Positions 1 to 5,267 of a DNA stretch of 5,267 nucleotides are shown here, one piece after another (within the stretch, counting starts at the first letter, position 1; the number at the start of each line of letters is the position of its first letter). The stretch lies in NCBI GenBank assembly GCA_030043335.1, contig JASHXX010000113.1, positions 1 to 5,267 of the forward strand. The letters are read 5' to 3'. The stretch comes from Xanthobacteraceae bacterium (GTDB lineage: Bacteria; Pseudomonadota; Alphaproteobacteria; Rhizobiales; Xanthobacteraceae). The position numbers and the translations under genes were made by a program. The notes under the pieces are model-generated. The model saw only the letters and a list, made by a program, of their open reading frames with translations. It searched no databases and was not told the DNA's origin.

Positions 1-290
1 CGCGGGATGTGCTCGATCGCATCGCGCCGACTGCATTGCCGCGATCCTCGATCATCGTCTCGGACGAGCCGCTGAGCCGCGAGACCAACTATCGCACCGA
101 GTTCGTCGCGGTGCTCAACAACCAACCCCAGGGCGGCTTCTTGATGCGCCGGCCTACGGTCGATGACCCCCTTGCGAGCGGCAACTACTGGGGAAACGAC
201 GGTTTCTTTTTCCAGCGCAATTGGAATTCCCAACCCGCCAACACGCGGGCCGGCCAATACTATCAACCGACGCAACAGCGCCGGTGGTAA
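1..290 (+). CDS. C-terminal fragment of a probable L,D-transpeptidase family protein (5' end outside window)
   Basis: The frame is open from the left edge (first full codon at 3) to a TAA at 288-290, leaving about 95 residues; the GTG at 9 is internal, not a start. The visible part begins RDVLDRIAPTALPRSSIIVS and continues through SDEPLSRET, TEFVAVLNNQPQGG. From memory, this matches the end of the catalytic domain in Hyphomicrobiales L,D-transpeptidases, where a 'PRSSLIVSDE..S.ETG.GTEFVV' stretch follows the active site. Such enzymes are exported and make 3-3 crosslinks in peptidoglycan or attach proteins to it. The HxxxxxxxG / SxGCxR catalytic motifs would lie upstream, so activity cannot be judged. 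After the domain comes a roughly 45-residue tail rich in Asn, Gln, Tyr, Phe and Trp, ending QQRRW, probably disordered. The gene converges on ispE. Family assignment is moderately sure; substrate is unknown. Confidence 0.6.
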   Translation, partial: RDVLDRIAPTALPRSSIIVSDEPLSRETNYRTEFVAVLNNQPQGGFLMRRPTVDDPLASGNYWGNDGFFFQRNWNSQPANTRAGQYYQPTQQRRW

Positions 291-291
291 G

Positions 292-307
292 ACGCGGCAC
301 GCCGCGT
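292..307 (+). terminator. GC-rich hairpin just after the L,D-transpeptidase stop, possible terminator
   Basis: ACGCGGC (292-298) and GCCGCGT (301-307) are perfect reverse complements, giving a stem of about six usable pairs around a CACG tetraloop, starting two bases after the stop codon. No T-tract follows, so it is not a canonical Rho-independent terminator. In the same convergent gap, CGCGTGG (314-320) pairs with CCACGCG (366-372), enclosing a small CGGC-TTGT-GCCG hairpin. The region may reduce read-through between the convergent transcripts. The role is inferred from position and dyad symmetry only. Confidence 0.3.
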
Positions 308-374
308 GTAGGCCGCGTGGTCCATTGCGGCGCGGCTTGTGCCGAGGGCGATCTCTTATCCTAAGCCACGCGCA

Positions 375-1253
375 CTAGCCCAGCGCGCAGGCGCGCACCC
401 ACCAGTGCGGATATCTGCCGCCGAGGATTTTTTCGGCCGCGGATGCCTCCGCCGTTGACGGAAACAGCGCGAAACAGGTCGAGCCGGAGCCGGACATGCG
501 GGCAAGCCCGCAGCCGGGAAGCGCGCGCAAGGCGGCGAGCACCTCGGCGATCACCGGCGCGAGCGCAATGGCCGCGGCTTCGAGATCATTGGGCTGCGGC
601 TTCAGAAGCTCCAAAAACTCATCGTAGCGCGTCGCTTTCGACAGCGCCGCGTGATCGAACGCCGCGGCGGGCTTGGTCGCCTTCACCCAGCAGGCGAAAA
701 CGTCCTTGGTCGCAAGCGCGGCGCCGGGATTGACCAGCAGCGCCGGCAACGCCGGCAGAACGAGCGGCAGCGACAGCTTCTCGCCGATGCCGTGCATCAG
801 CCGAGGCCGCGGCGCGACACAGACCGGCACGTCGGCGCCGGTCGAGCGCGCCGCCGCGTAGAGCCGCGGATCGTCGGCTGCGAGGGCATTGGCGCGGGCG
901 AGAAGGCGCAGCGCCGCCGCCGCGTCGGTCGAGCCGCCGCCGATCCCGGCCGCGACCGGCAGGTTCTTTTCCAGCTCGAACGCACCAAGCGTGAGGCCGG
1001 GGATGAGCGCGGCAAGCGCGCGCGCGGCCTTGAGCACGAGATTGTCGGCGCTGCCGCCGGACTGCGCCGCATTCGGTCCTGATACCGCGAGCGCGAGCTC
1101 GGCGCCGGGCGCCAGCCTCAAGCGATCGCCAATGTCGGCGAACGCCACCAGGCTTTCGAGCTCATGGTAGCCGTCGGCGCGGCGGCCGATGACCCGCAGC
1201 GTGAGATTGACTTTGGCCGGGGCGTACTCGACCAGCGGGAGCGGCAAGGACAC
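375..1253 (-). CDS. ispE: 4-diphosphocytidyl-2-C-methyl-D-erythritol kinase (IspE)
   Basis: This cytosolic GHMP-family kinase phosphorylates the 2-hydroxyl of CDP-methylerythritol with ATP, the fourth step of the MEP route to IPP and DMAPP. The protein is 292 residues, close to the usual 280-300. Visible signatures: the N-terminal substrate segment YAPAKVNLTLRV (10-21, with Lys14) followed by DGYHELES (27-34, with His30); the glycine-rich ATP loop LPVAAGIGGGSTDAAA (98-113); GADVPV (139-144) with the expected catalytic Asp141; and the C-terminal GHMP motif MSGSGSTCF (253-261). Lys14, His30 and Asp141 correspond by motif to the active-site residues of E. coli IspE, so it should be active. The start is a GTG at 1251-1253, one base after the TAG of the upstream TPR gene; the GGGTAGG overlapping that stop is the only ribosome-binding-like sequence, so translation is probably coupled. 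The stop is TAG at 375-377. Identification is very secure. Confidence 0.97.
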   Translation of the reverse strand: MSLPLPLVEYAPAKVNLTLRVIGRRADGYHELESLVAFADIGDRLRLAPGAELALAVSGPNAAQSGGSADNLVLKAARALAALIPGLTLGAFELEKNLPVAAGIGGGSTDAAAALRLLARANALAADDPRLYAAARSTGADVPVCVAPRPRLMHGIGEKLSLPLVLPALPALLVNPGAALATKDVFACWVKATKPAAAFDHAALSKATRYDEFLELLKPQPNDLEAAAIALAPVIAEVLAALRALPGCGLARMSGSGSTCFALFPSTAEASAAEKILGGRYPHWWVRACALG

Positions 1254-1254
1254 C

Positions 1255-3006
1255 CTACCCGCCGCTGCCGGCCTTCTTCGCCTTGGCAGCGTCGGCTGCG
1301 GAAGAGGTGTCGTCGGGCAGGCCTTCCTTAAGCTTCTGCTCGATCTTCGGCAGGTCTTCCGGCTCCGGATTAAGATCCTTGGCGTGCGACCACTGGAAGT
1401 GGGCCTCGAGAACGCGGCCGACGTGCCAATAGGCGTCGCCGAGGTGATCGTTGATGGTCGGATCGTCGGGCTTGAGCTCGACCGCGCGCTCCAGATTCTT
1501 CACCGCTTCGTCGTAGTTGCCGATACGGAAATAGGCCCAGCCGAGCGAGTCGACGATGTAGCCGTCGTCCGGCCGCTGCTCGACGGCGCGGCGGATCATG
1601 TTCATGCCTTCGTCGAGTTTGGTGCCCTGGTCTATCCAGGAATAGCCGAGATAGTTGAGCACCAGCGGCTGGTCGGGAAACAGCGCCAGCGCCTGCTTCA
1701 GATCGGCTTCGGCTTTCGGCCACTGTTTGGAGCGCTCGTAGCAGATGCCGCGGAAATAGAACATCACCCAGTTCGCCTTCTCCGGCCGCGCCAGATTGGC
1801 GATCGCCTTGGCGTAAACGTCGGCGCACTCGGCGAATTGCTTGCGCGCGCGCAGGATGTTGCCGAGCGCCAGGATTGCCTCGGTGTCCTTCGGATGCTCG
1901 GCGATCAGCGGCTCGAGCCGCTTCTTGGCCTCGTCGGTGCGATCGAGCGTGTCGAGATCGGAGGCGACCTGAATGTCGGCGTTGCGCTTGAGCGGCGAGG
2001 ACGGCGAGATGCGGTCATAGACCTTGATTGCGAGGTCGGGCTTCTTCAGCGCCTCGTAGAGATCGGCGAGCGAGAGCAGCGCCATCGGGTGCCCCGGCTC
2101 GAGATAGAGCGCGAGCTGCAGATAGATCAGCGCCAAATCCTCGCCGCCGCGGCGGCCGATCGAGGCGCCGATGCCGTACAGCGCCTCGGCGGCGCCGCCC
2201 TGCGGCGTCTCGACGAGCGGCGGCAGCCGCTCGCTGGCGGTGACCTCCTTCATCTCCTGAACGACGAGCGGATGATCGGGAACCGCCTTGTCGAACGCTT
2301 GATAGATCTTCAGCGCGTCGTCCTTGCCGGCATTGCGCGAGAGGAAGCGGCCATAGGCCTCGACGGTGCGCACCGCCGCTGGGTCGACCCGATAGGCGTG
2401 CTCCAAGCGCTTGCCGGCGTCCTTCTTGTTGTTGGCGATGTCGAGGATCATGCCGCCATGCAGGTCCTTGAAGATGCCGTACCAATCGGGGCCGGCGAGG
2501 CGGTCGAGCGTGTCGAGCGCGCCGCGGGTATCGCCGCCGCCGGCGAGCGCCCAGGCCGACAGCAGCGCCGCGGCGAGATCGGTCACCGGGCCGCGCACCG
2601 ATTGGCTGAAGTTCTGCTTGGCGGCGGAATATTGCTTCTGCTTGAGCGCGCGCACGCCGATGACGAGGCGCGCGACGCGGTCAGTGTGATCGATCTGAAC
2701 GAGCCGGTCGGCGAGCTTGCCGGCCTCCTCGACGTCGCCGTCGGCCAGCACCGAGAGGAAGGCGCGGCCGAGGAGATCGGCATTGCGCGGATCGGCCTTG
2801 AGCACATTGCGGTAATAGGCCGCGGCGGTCGCGGAATCGCGCTCCAGACCGGCATGGCGCGCCGCCAGGTAGCTGCCGGAGACGCTGTCGTGAATGAGTT
2901 CCTGCGGCGTCGGCGCCTGCGCGGCGAGCGCCGAGGGCAGGCTGAAAATGACAGCGGCACCAAGGCCGGCAGCGGCGGCGTGCCAGGACACGAGCGACTT
3001 AGTCAC
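1255..3006 (-). CDS. Exported tetratricopeptide-repeat protein, LbcA-like in context
   Basis: The product is 583 residues from the GTG at 3004-3006. A longer frame runs to 3081, but the GTG is preferred: it has a GGAG five bases upstream, and from it the protein begins with a typical signal peptide (Lys3, a hydrophobic stretch at about 9-24, and a SALA-AQ cleavage site near residue 28). No lipobox cysteine is present, so the mature protein is predicted to be soluble and periplasmic. The rest is alpha-helical TPR repeats: degenerate ones at about 57-140 and 180-335, then well-formed ones at about 376-409, 412-445, 448-480, 482-515 and 517-548 (for example SLGWAYFRIGNYDEAVKNLE and HLGDAYWHVGRVLEAHFQW). 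The end is charged and Ala/Lys/Gly-rich. TPR solenoids bind proteins; no catalytic domain is seen. The C-terminal repeats and the ispE adjacency recall Pseudomonas LbcA, a lipoprotein adaptor of the protease CtpA. That parallel is inference; the precise function is unknown. Confidence 0.9.
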   Translation of the reverse strand: MTKSLVSWHAAAAGLGAAVIFSLPSALAAQAPTPQELIHDSVSGSYLAARHAGLERDSATAAAYYRNVLKADPRNADLLGRAFLSVLADGDVEEAGKLADRLVQIDHTDRVARLVIGVRALKQKQYSAAKQNFSQSVRGPVTDLAAALLSAWALAGGGDTRGALDTLDRLAGPDWYGIFKDLHGGMILDIANNKKDAGKRLEHAYRVDPAAVRTVEAYGRFLSRNAGKDDALKIYQAFDKAVPDHPLVVQEMKEVTASERLPPLVETPQGGAAEALYGIGASIGRRGGEDLALIYLQLALYLEPGHPMALLSLADLYEALKKPDLAIKVYDRISPSSPLKRNADIQVASDLDTLDRTDEAKKRLEPLIAEHPKDTEAILALGNILRARKQFAECADVYAKAIANLARPEKANWVMFYFRGICYERSKQWPKAEADLKQALALFPDQPLVLNYLGYSWIDQGTKLDEGMNMIRRAVEQRPDDGYIVDSLGWAYFRIGNYDEAVKNLERAVELKPDDPTINDHLGDAYWHVGRVLEAHFQWSHAKDLNPEPEDLPKIEQKLKEGLPDDTSSAADAAKAKKAGSGG

Positions 3007-3011
3007 GAGAT

Positions 3012-3015
3012 CTCC
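3012..3015 (-). promoter_or_regulatory. Ribosome binding site fixing the TPR gene start
   Basis: The minus strand reads GGAG followed by five bases (ATCTC) and then GTG at 3006. This is good Shine-Dalgarno geometry, and it selects the GTG start, which places a signal peptide exactly at the N-terminus. The upstream in-frame start at 3081 would put 25 non-hydrophobic residues before the signal peptide. Confidence 0.75.
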
Positions 3016-3082
3016 ATCGGCAAGCGAGAATCGGGCCCCGGAAACGGCGGCGAGAATGGACTGTTTGGCTTGGGTCCGCAAG

Positions 3083-3100
3083 GACGCCAGGCGTCACGCC
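3083..3100. promoter_or_regulatory. Overlapping palindromes upstream of the TPR gene, possible operator
   Basis: GACGCC-A-GGCGTC (3083-3095) is a perfect palindrome with six-base arms. Its right arm also forms a second perfect dyad, GGCGT-C-ACGCC (3090-3100), so three alternating half-sites lie side by side, about 80-95 bp upstream of the TPR start codon. This could be a regulator binding site or a leader hairpin with alternative pairings. In DNA this GC-rich, short dyads also arise by chance. No clear -35/-10 pair was found beside it. Confidence 0.25.
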
Positions 3101-3179
3101 ACCCTGCGCTATGGTGCATCCGGAATTCGGCTCATTCTGCCGGCTCCATCGATTGGAAATTGAAAGGACCCGGCTTGAT

Positions 3180-3196
3180 CCGGTCGCAATGACCGG
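3180..3196 (-). other. Perfect 6-bp hairpin in the ETF-QO to TPR gap, weak terminator candidate
   Basis: CCGGTC (3180-3185) and GACCGG (3191-3196) form a six-pair stem around a five-base loop, about 60 bases past the ETF-QO stop codon on the minus strand. The following minus-strand sequence (GATCAAGCCGGGTCCTTT) lacks an immediate U-tract, so intrinsic termination is doubtful. The 3007-3257 gap otherwise holds the dyads at 3083-3100 and the TPR ribosome binding site. I see no tRNA, convincing small gene or riboswitch there. Confidence 0.3.
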
Positions 3197-3257
3197 CGGT
3201 GGCTTAGGCGGCAACGGCGGCGAAATCGCGGCAGGTTGCGCGGGCGACGACTAACCG

Positions 3258-4910
3258 TCACATATTCGGATAGTTCGGCCCGCCGCCGCCCTCGGGCTGC
3301 ACCCAGGTGATGTTGCGGTTCGGGTCCTTGATGTCGCAGGTTTTGCAGTGGACGCAGTTCTGCGCATTGATGACGAAGCGCGGCGCGCTGGCCTCCTCGA
3401 CCCATTCATAGACGCCGGCCGGGCAATAGCGCGCCGACGGCCCGGCATAGACGTCGTGCTCGGAGGATTTCTGCAGCGCGGCGTCGCGCACGTGGAGGTG
3501 CACCGGCTGGTCTTCCTCGTGATTGGTGTTTGAGAGGTAGACCGAAGACAGCCGGTCGAAGGTGAGCTTGCCGTCGGGCTTCGGGTAGACGATCGACCGG
3601 CACTGCGCCGCCGGCTTGAGCGTTTCCGAATCCGGTTTGCCGTGGCCGAGCGTGCCGATGAGCGAGAAGCCGAGCGTGTTGGTCCACATGTCGAACCAGC
3701 CGCCGGCGACGCCGGCAAGCGTGCCGAGCTTCGACCACAGCGGCTTGGCGTTGCGCACGCGCCATAGATCGTGCCCGATCGCCGAGTTGCGCCAGGCATC
3801 CTCGTAGCCCGAAAGCTCGTCATGGGCGCGGCCGGCGGCCAGCGCGGCGGCGACATGCTCGGCGGCGAGCATGCCGGAGAGCATGGCGTTGTGGCTGCCC
3901 TTGATCCGCGGCACATTCATGAAGCCCGCGGCGCAGCCGATCAGCGCGCCGCCCGGAAAGGCGAGCTTCGGCACCGACTGCCAGCCGCCCTCGGTGAGGG
4001 CGCGGGCGCCGTAGCAGATCCGCTTGCCGCCCTCGAAGGTATCGCGCACCAGCGGATGCGTCTTGAAGCGCTGGAATTCCTCGAACGGCGACAGATAGGG
4101 ATTGGCGTAATTGAGGTGGACGACAAACCCGACCGAAACGAGATTATCGCCGAAATGGTAGAGGAACGAGCCGCCGCCGGTACTATTGCCGAGCGGCCAG
4201 CCCATGGTGTGCTGGACCAGGCCGCTTTGGTGCTTTTGCGGCGCGACCTGCCAGAGCTCCTTGAGGCCGATGCCGAATTTCTGCGGCTCGCGGTTCTTGG
4301 CGAGCCCGAAGCGCTCGATCAGGATCTTCGAAAGGCTGCCGCGCGCGCCTTCGGCGAGGAGCGTGTATTTGGCGCGCAGCTCCATGCCGCGGGTGAAGCC
4401 CGGCTTGTGATGGCCGTCCTTGCCGACACCCATGTCGCCGGTGGCGACGCCGGCGACCGCCTGGCCCTCGAACAGCAGCTCGGCGGCGGCAAAGCCCGGA
4501 TAGATCTCGACCCCCAGCGCCTCCGCCTTGCGCGCGAGGTAGCGGCAGACGTCACCGAGCGAGACGATGAAGTTGCCGTGATTGCTCATCAGCGGCGGCA
4601 TCAGCAGGTTCGGCGCGCGGACCGCGCCGGACTGGCCAAGAAAATAGAAGCGGTCGGCGGTGACCGGAGTGCGCGGCGGTTCATCCTCGCTGGGCCATTC
4701 CGGAATAAGCCGGTCGAGCCCGACCGGATCGATCACCGCGCCGGAGAGAATATGCGCGCCGACCTCGGAGCCCTTCTCGACCACGACGACGGATTTCTCC
4801 GCCGCGAGCTGCTTGAGCCTGATCGCGGCGGCAAGCCCGGCCGGTCCGGCGCCGACGACGACGACATCGAACTCCATCGCCTCGCGGGCGGGAAGGTCGG
4901 CTGCATTCAT
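3258..4910 (-). CDS. etfQO: Electron transfer flavoprotein-ubiquinone oxidoreductase (ETF-QO)
   Basis: This enzyme takes electrons from reduced electron transfer flavoprotein, loaded by acyl-CoA and other dehydrogenases, and passes them through FAD and a 4Fe-4S cluster to ubiquinone at the cytoplasmic membrane. The protein is 550 residues from the ATG at 4908-4910, the normal bacterial length. Features in order: Rossmann FAD motif VVVVGAGPAGLAAAI (16-30); EKGSEVGAHILSGAV (45-59), typical of the family; a central substrate/quinone region; the conserved GCAAGFMNVPRIKGSHNAMLSG segment near 325-346; and a C-terminal ferredoxin-like domain with cluster ligands Cys496 (in YCPAGVYEW) and Cys519, Cys522 and Cys525 (in NCVHCKTCDIKDP). 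All key residues are present. The frame stays open upstream to 5132, but those 74 extra codons overlap the neighbouring gene and lack family resemblance, whereas the ATG at 4910 has GGAG six bases before it. ATG at 4877 (Met12) is a less likely alternative start. etfA and etfB are not in the window. Confidence 0.97.
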   Translation of the reverse strand: MNAADLPAREAMEFDVVVVGAGPAGLAAAIRLKQLAAEKSVVVVEKGSEVGAHILSGAVIDPVGLDRLIPEWPSEDEPPRTPVTADRFYFLGQSGAVRAPNLLMPPLMSNHGNFIVSLGDVCRYLARKAEALGVEIYPGFAAAELLFEGQAVAGVATGDMGVGKDGHHKPGFTRGMELRAKYTLLAEGARGSLSKILIERFGLAKNREPQKFGIGLKELWQVAPQKHQSGLVQHTMGWPLGNSTGGGSFLYHFGDNLVSVGFVVHLNYANPYLSPFEEFQRFKTHPLVRDTFEGGKRICYGARALTEGGWQSVPKLAFPGGALIGCAAGFMNVPRIKGSHNAMLSGMLAAEHVAAALAAGRAHDELSGYEDAWRNSAIGHDLWRVRNAKPLWSKLGTLAGVAGGWFDMWTNTLGFSLIGTLGHGKPDSETLKPAAQCRSIVYPKPDGKLTFDRLSSVYLSNTNHEEDQPVHLHVRDAALQKSSEHDVYAGPSARYCPAGVYEWVEEASAPRFVINAQNCVHCKTCDIKDPNRNITWVQPEGGGGPNYPNM

Positions 4911-4916
4911 GGCCTG

Positions 4917-4920
4917 CTCC
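4917..4920 (-). promoter_or_regulatory. Ribosome binding site of the ETF-QO gene
   Basis: On the minus strand, GGAG is followed by six bases (CAGGCC) and the ATG at 4910. This spacing supports Met at 4910 as the start rather than the more upstream in-frame codons or the internal Met12. Confidence 0.75.
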
Positions 4921-4930
4921 GCAATGCTCG

Positions 4931-4950
4931 ACCGGCAACTCTCAACCGGT
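4931..4950. repeat. Short inverted repeat in the ETF-QO leader
   Basis: ACCGG (4931-4935) and CCGGT (4946-4950) are exact reverse complements separated by ten bases, one helical turn centre to centre being roughly 15 bp. The spacer itself contains the near-repeat CAACTCTCAAC. It sits between the AT-rich patch and the ribosome binding site, where an operator could act or an mRNA hairpin could form. Arms of five are short, so chance is a real alternative. Confidence 0.25.
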
Positions 4951-4957
4951 ATGAATC

Positions 4958-4985
4958 TATATATTGCTTCCAGGATGCTAATCCA
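4958..4985 (-). promoter_or_regulatory. Candidate promoter for ETF-QO
   Basis: The minus strand carries TATATA (4958-4963) inside an AT-rich patch that stands out in this GC-rich window. TGGATT (4980-4985) lies 16 bases upstream in the -35 position, but matches TTGACA only loosely. Transcription from here would give a leader of about 40 bases before the ETF-QO ATG, containing the ACCGG/CCGGT repeat. Support is base composition and spacing only. Confidence 0.3.
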
Positions 4986-5020
4986 CGGAAGCAAAGGGAC
5001 AAAGCAGCCGACTCGGACCC

Positions 5021-5267
5021 TTAGACCTGGCCCGCTGGAATCCCGTGCACGAGGAGACTCAAGGTGTCGGCGCCAGCGTGGCGATCGCGCGAGATCTCCT
5101 GATATTCGAGCGAATCGGCAAAGCGTCGGCACGCGCTCTCGTCGGGAAACGAGAGCAGGACCACTTTGTTCGCTGCCAATGTCCCTCGAGGACCATCGGG
5201 TGCTCGTAGGCGGCGAGCAAGCGCCCTTCGAATTTGCGAAAGACGTCCATGAAGCGCGCCTGATAGC
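5021..5267 (-). pseudogene. DUF1330-family gene, frameshifted and cut by the window edge
   Basis: Two minus-strand frames join into one recognisable protein. The first (from the edge, first codon 5265-5263) reads YQARFMDVFRKFEGRLLAAY then EHPMVLEGHWQRTK. The second, one base out of step, reads VVLLSFPDESACRRFADSLE then YQEISRDRHAGADTLSLLVH and ends GIPAGQV with TAA at 5021-5023. Together they follow the DUF1330 pattern (Y..RF...F.KFEGR.L...E.P...EG.W...VVL.SFPD...........S.EYQ.IS.DR..GA), a small ferredoxin-like-fold family of about 95-100 residues with no established function. About 20 N-terminal residues lie beyond the window. The junction is near ACA-AAG-TGG (5161-5169): adding one G (AAGGTGG) restores the full frame. 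Unrepaired translation ends at 5059-5061 after an unrelated basic tail. A real mutation, a sequencing error, or (least likely) a -1 slip at AAAG could explain it. Family assignment rests on remembered sequence patterns. Confidence 0.75.

Noticed and set aside
291..374. Rho-independent terminator with full canonical form
   Set aside because: Stems are present but no T-tract follows on either strand, so only a weak candidate is listed.
1189..3192. 667-codon plus-strand open frame antisense to the TPR gene
   Set aside because: It mirrors the TPR gene codon for codon, has repetitive low-complexity Arg/Leu/Val/Gly composition with no recognisable domain, and the opposite strand encodes clear TPR repeats with signal peptide and ribosome binding site.
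3007..3257. tRNA, small RNA or riboswitch in the 251-bp gap
   Set aside because: No cloverleaf, TpsiC-like motif or known riboswitch core was seen; only short dyads that GC-rich DNA can produce by chance.
3109..3405. Small minus-strand frame spanning the ETF-QO end and the gap
   Set aside because: It overlaps the conserved cysteine-cluster end of ETF-QO in another frame, has Arg-rich shadow composition and no ribosome binding site.
3771..5024. 417-codon plus-strand open frame antisense to ETF-QO
   Set aside because: It is in register with ETF-QO and explained by the lack of TTA/CTA/TCA codons there; the minus strand has all ETF-QO motifs.
4911..5132. 74-codon N-terminal extension of ETF-QO
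   Set aside because: It overlaps the DUF1330 reading frame, resembles no ETF-QO N-terminus, and the ATG at 4910 has a well-placed GGAG.
5161..5169. Programmed -1 ribosomal frameshift in the DUF1330 gene
   Set aside because: The A-AAG context could allow a lysine tRNA slip, but there is no canonical slippery heptamer and no reason for such control in this family; a mutation or sequencing error is simpler.
1..5267. Mobile element, CRISPR array or defence system
   Set aside because: No transposase, integrase, terminal repeats, spaced direct repeats or defence-type domains are visible; the intact genes are housekeeping types.

Overview
The window is GC-rich, with dense minus-strand coding and strong G/C preference at third codon positions. 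Gene content and protein style suggest an alphaproteobacterium, most likely Hyphomicrobiales (Bradyrhizobium/Rhodopseudomonas/Xanthobacteraceae-like). This placement is an inference from protein resemblance and was not tested by a search.

Layout, left to right: (1) the 3' end of a plus-strand gene (1-290), probably the C-terminus of an L,D-transpeptidase-type cell-wall enzyme; (2) a short convergent intergenic stretch with GC-rich hairpins (291-374); (3) ispE on the minus strand (375-1253), the fourth enzyme of the MEP isoprenoid pathway; (4) directly upstream and separated by one base, a 583-residue exported tetratricopeptide-repeat (TPR) protein, also minus (1255-3006); (5) a 251-bp gap with dyad symmetries but no convincing gene; (6) a full-length electron transfer flavoprotein-ubiquinone oxidoreductase, minus (3258-4910), with FAD motif and all four 4Fe-4S cysteines; (7) a 110-bp leader with an AT-rich patch and a small inverted repeat; (8) at the right edge a DUF1330-like gene, minus and cut by the window end, whose reading frame is broken by what looks like one missing base near 5164.

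TPR and ispE almost certainly share a transcript and are probably translationally coupled. ETF-QO carries electrons from acyl-CoA and other dehydrogenases (via ETF) to ubiquinone; its etfAB partners are not in the window. It has its own leader and is not obviously linked in function to ispE, although ubiquinone's side chain is an isoprenoid.

I found no mobile element, CRISPR array, tRNA or rRNA and no convincing new system. The most useful observations are the frameshifted DUF1330 gene, the coupled TPR-ispE pair (reminiscent of the LbcA-LolB-IspE neighbourhood of Pseudomonas), and start-site corrections for the TPR and ETF-QO genes.
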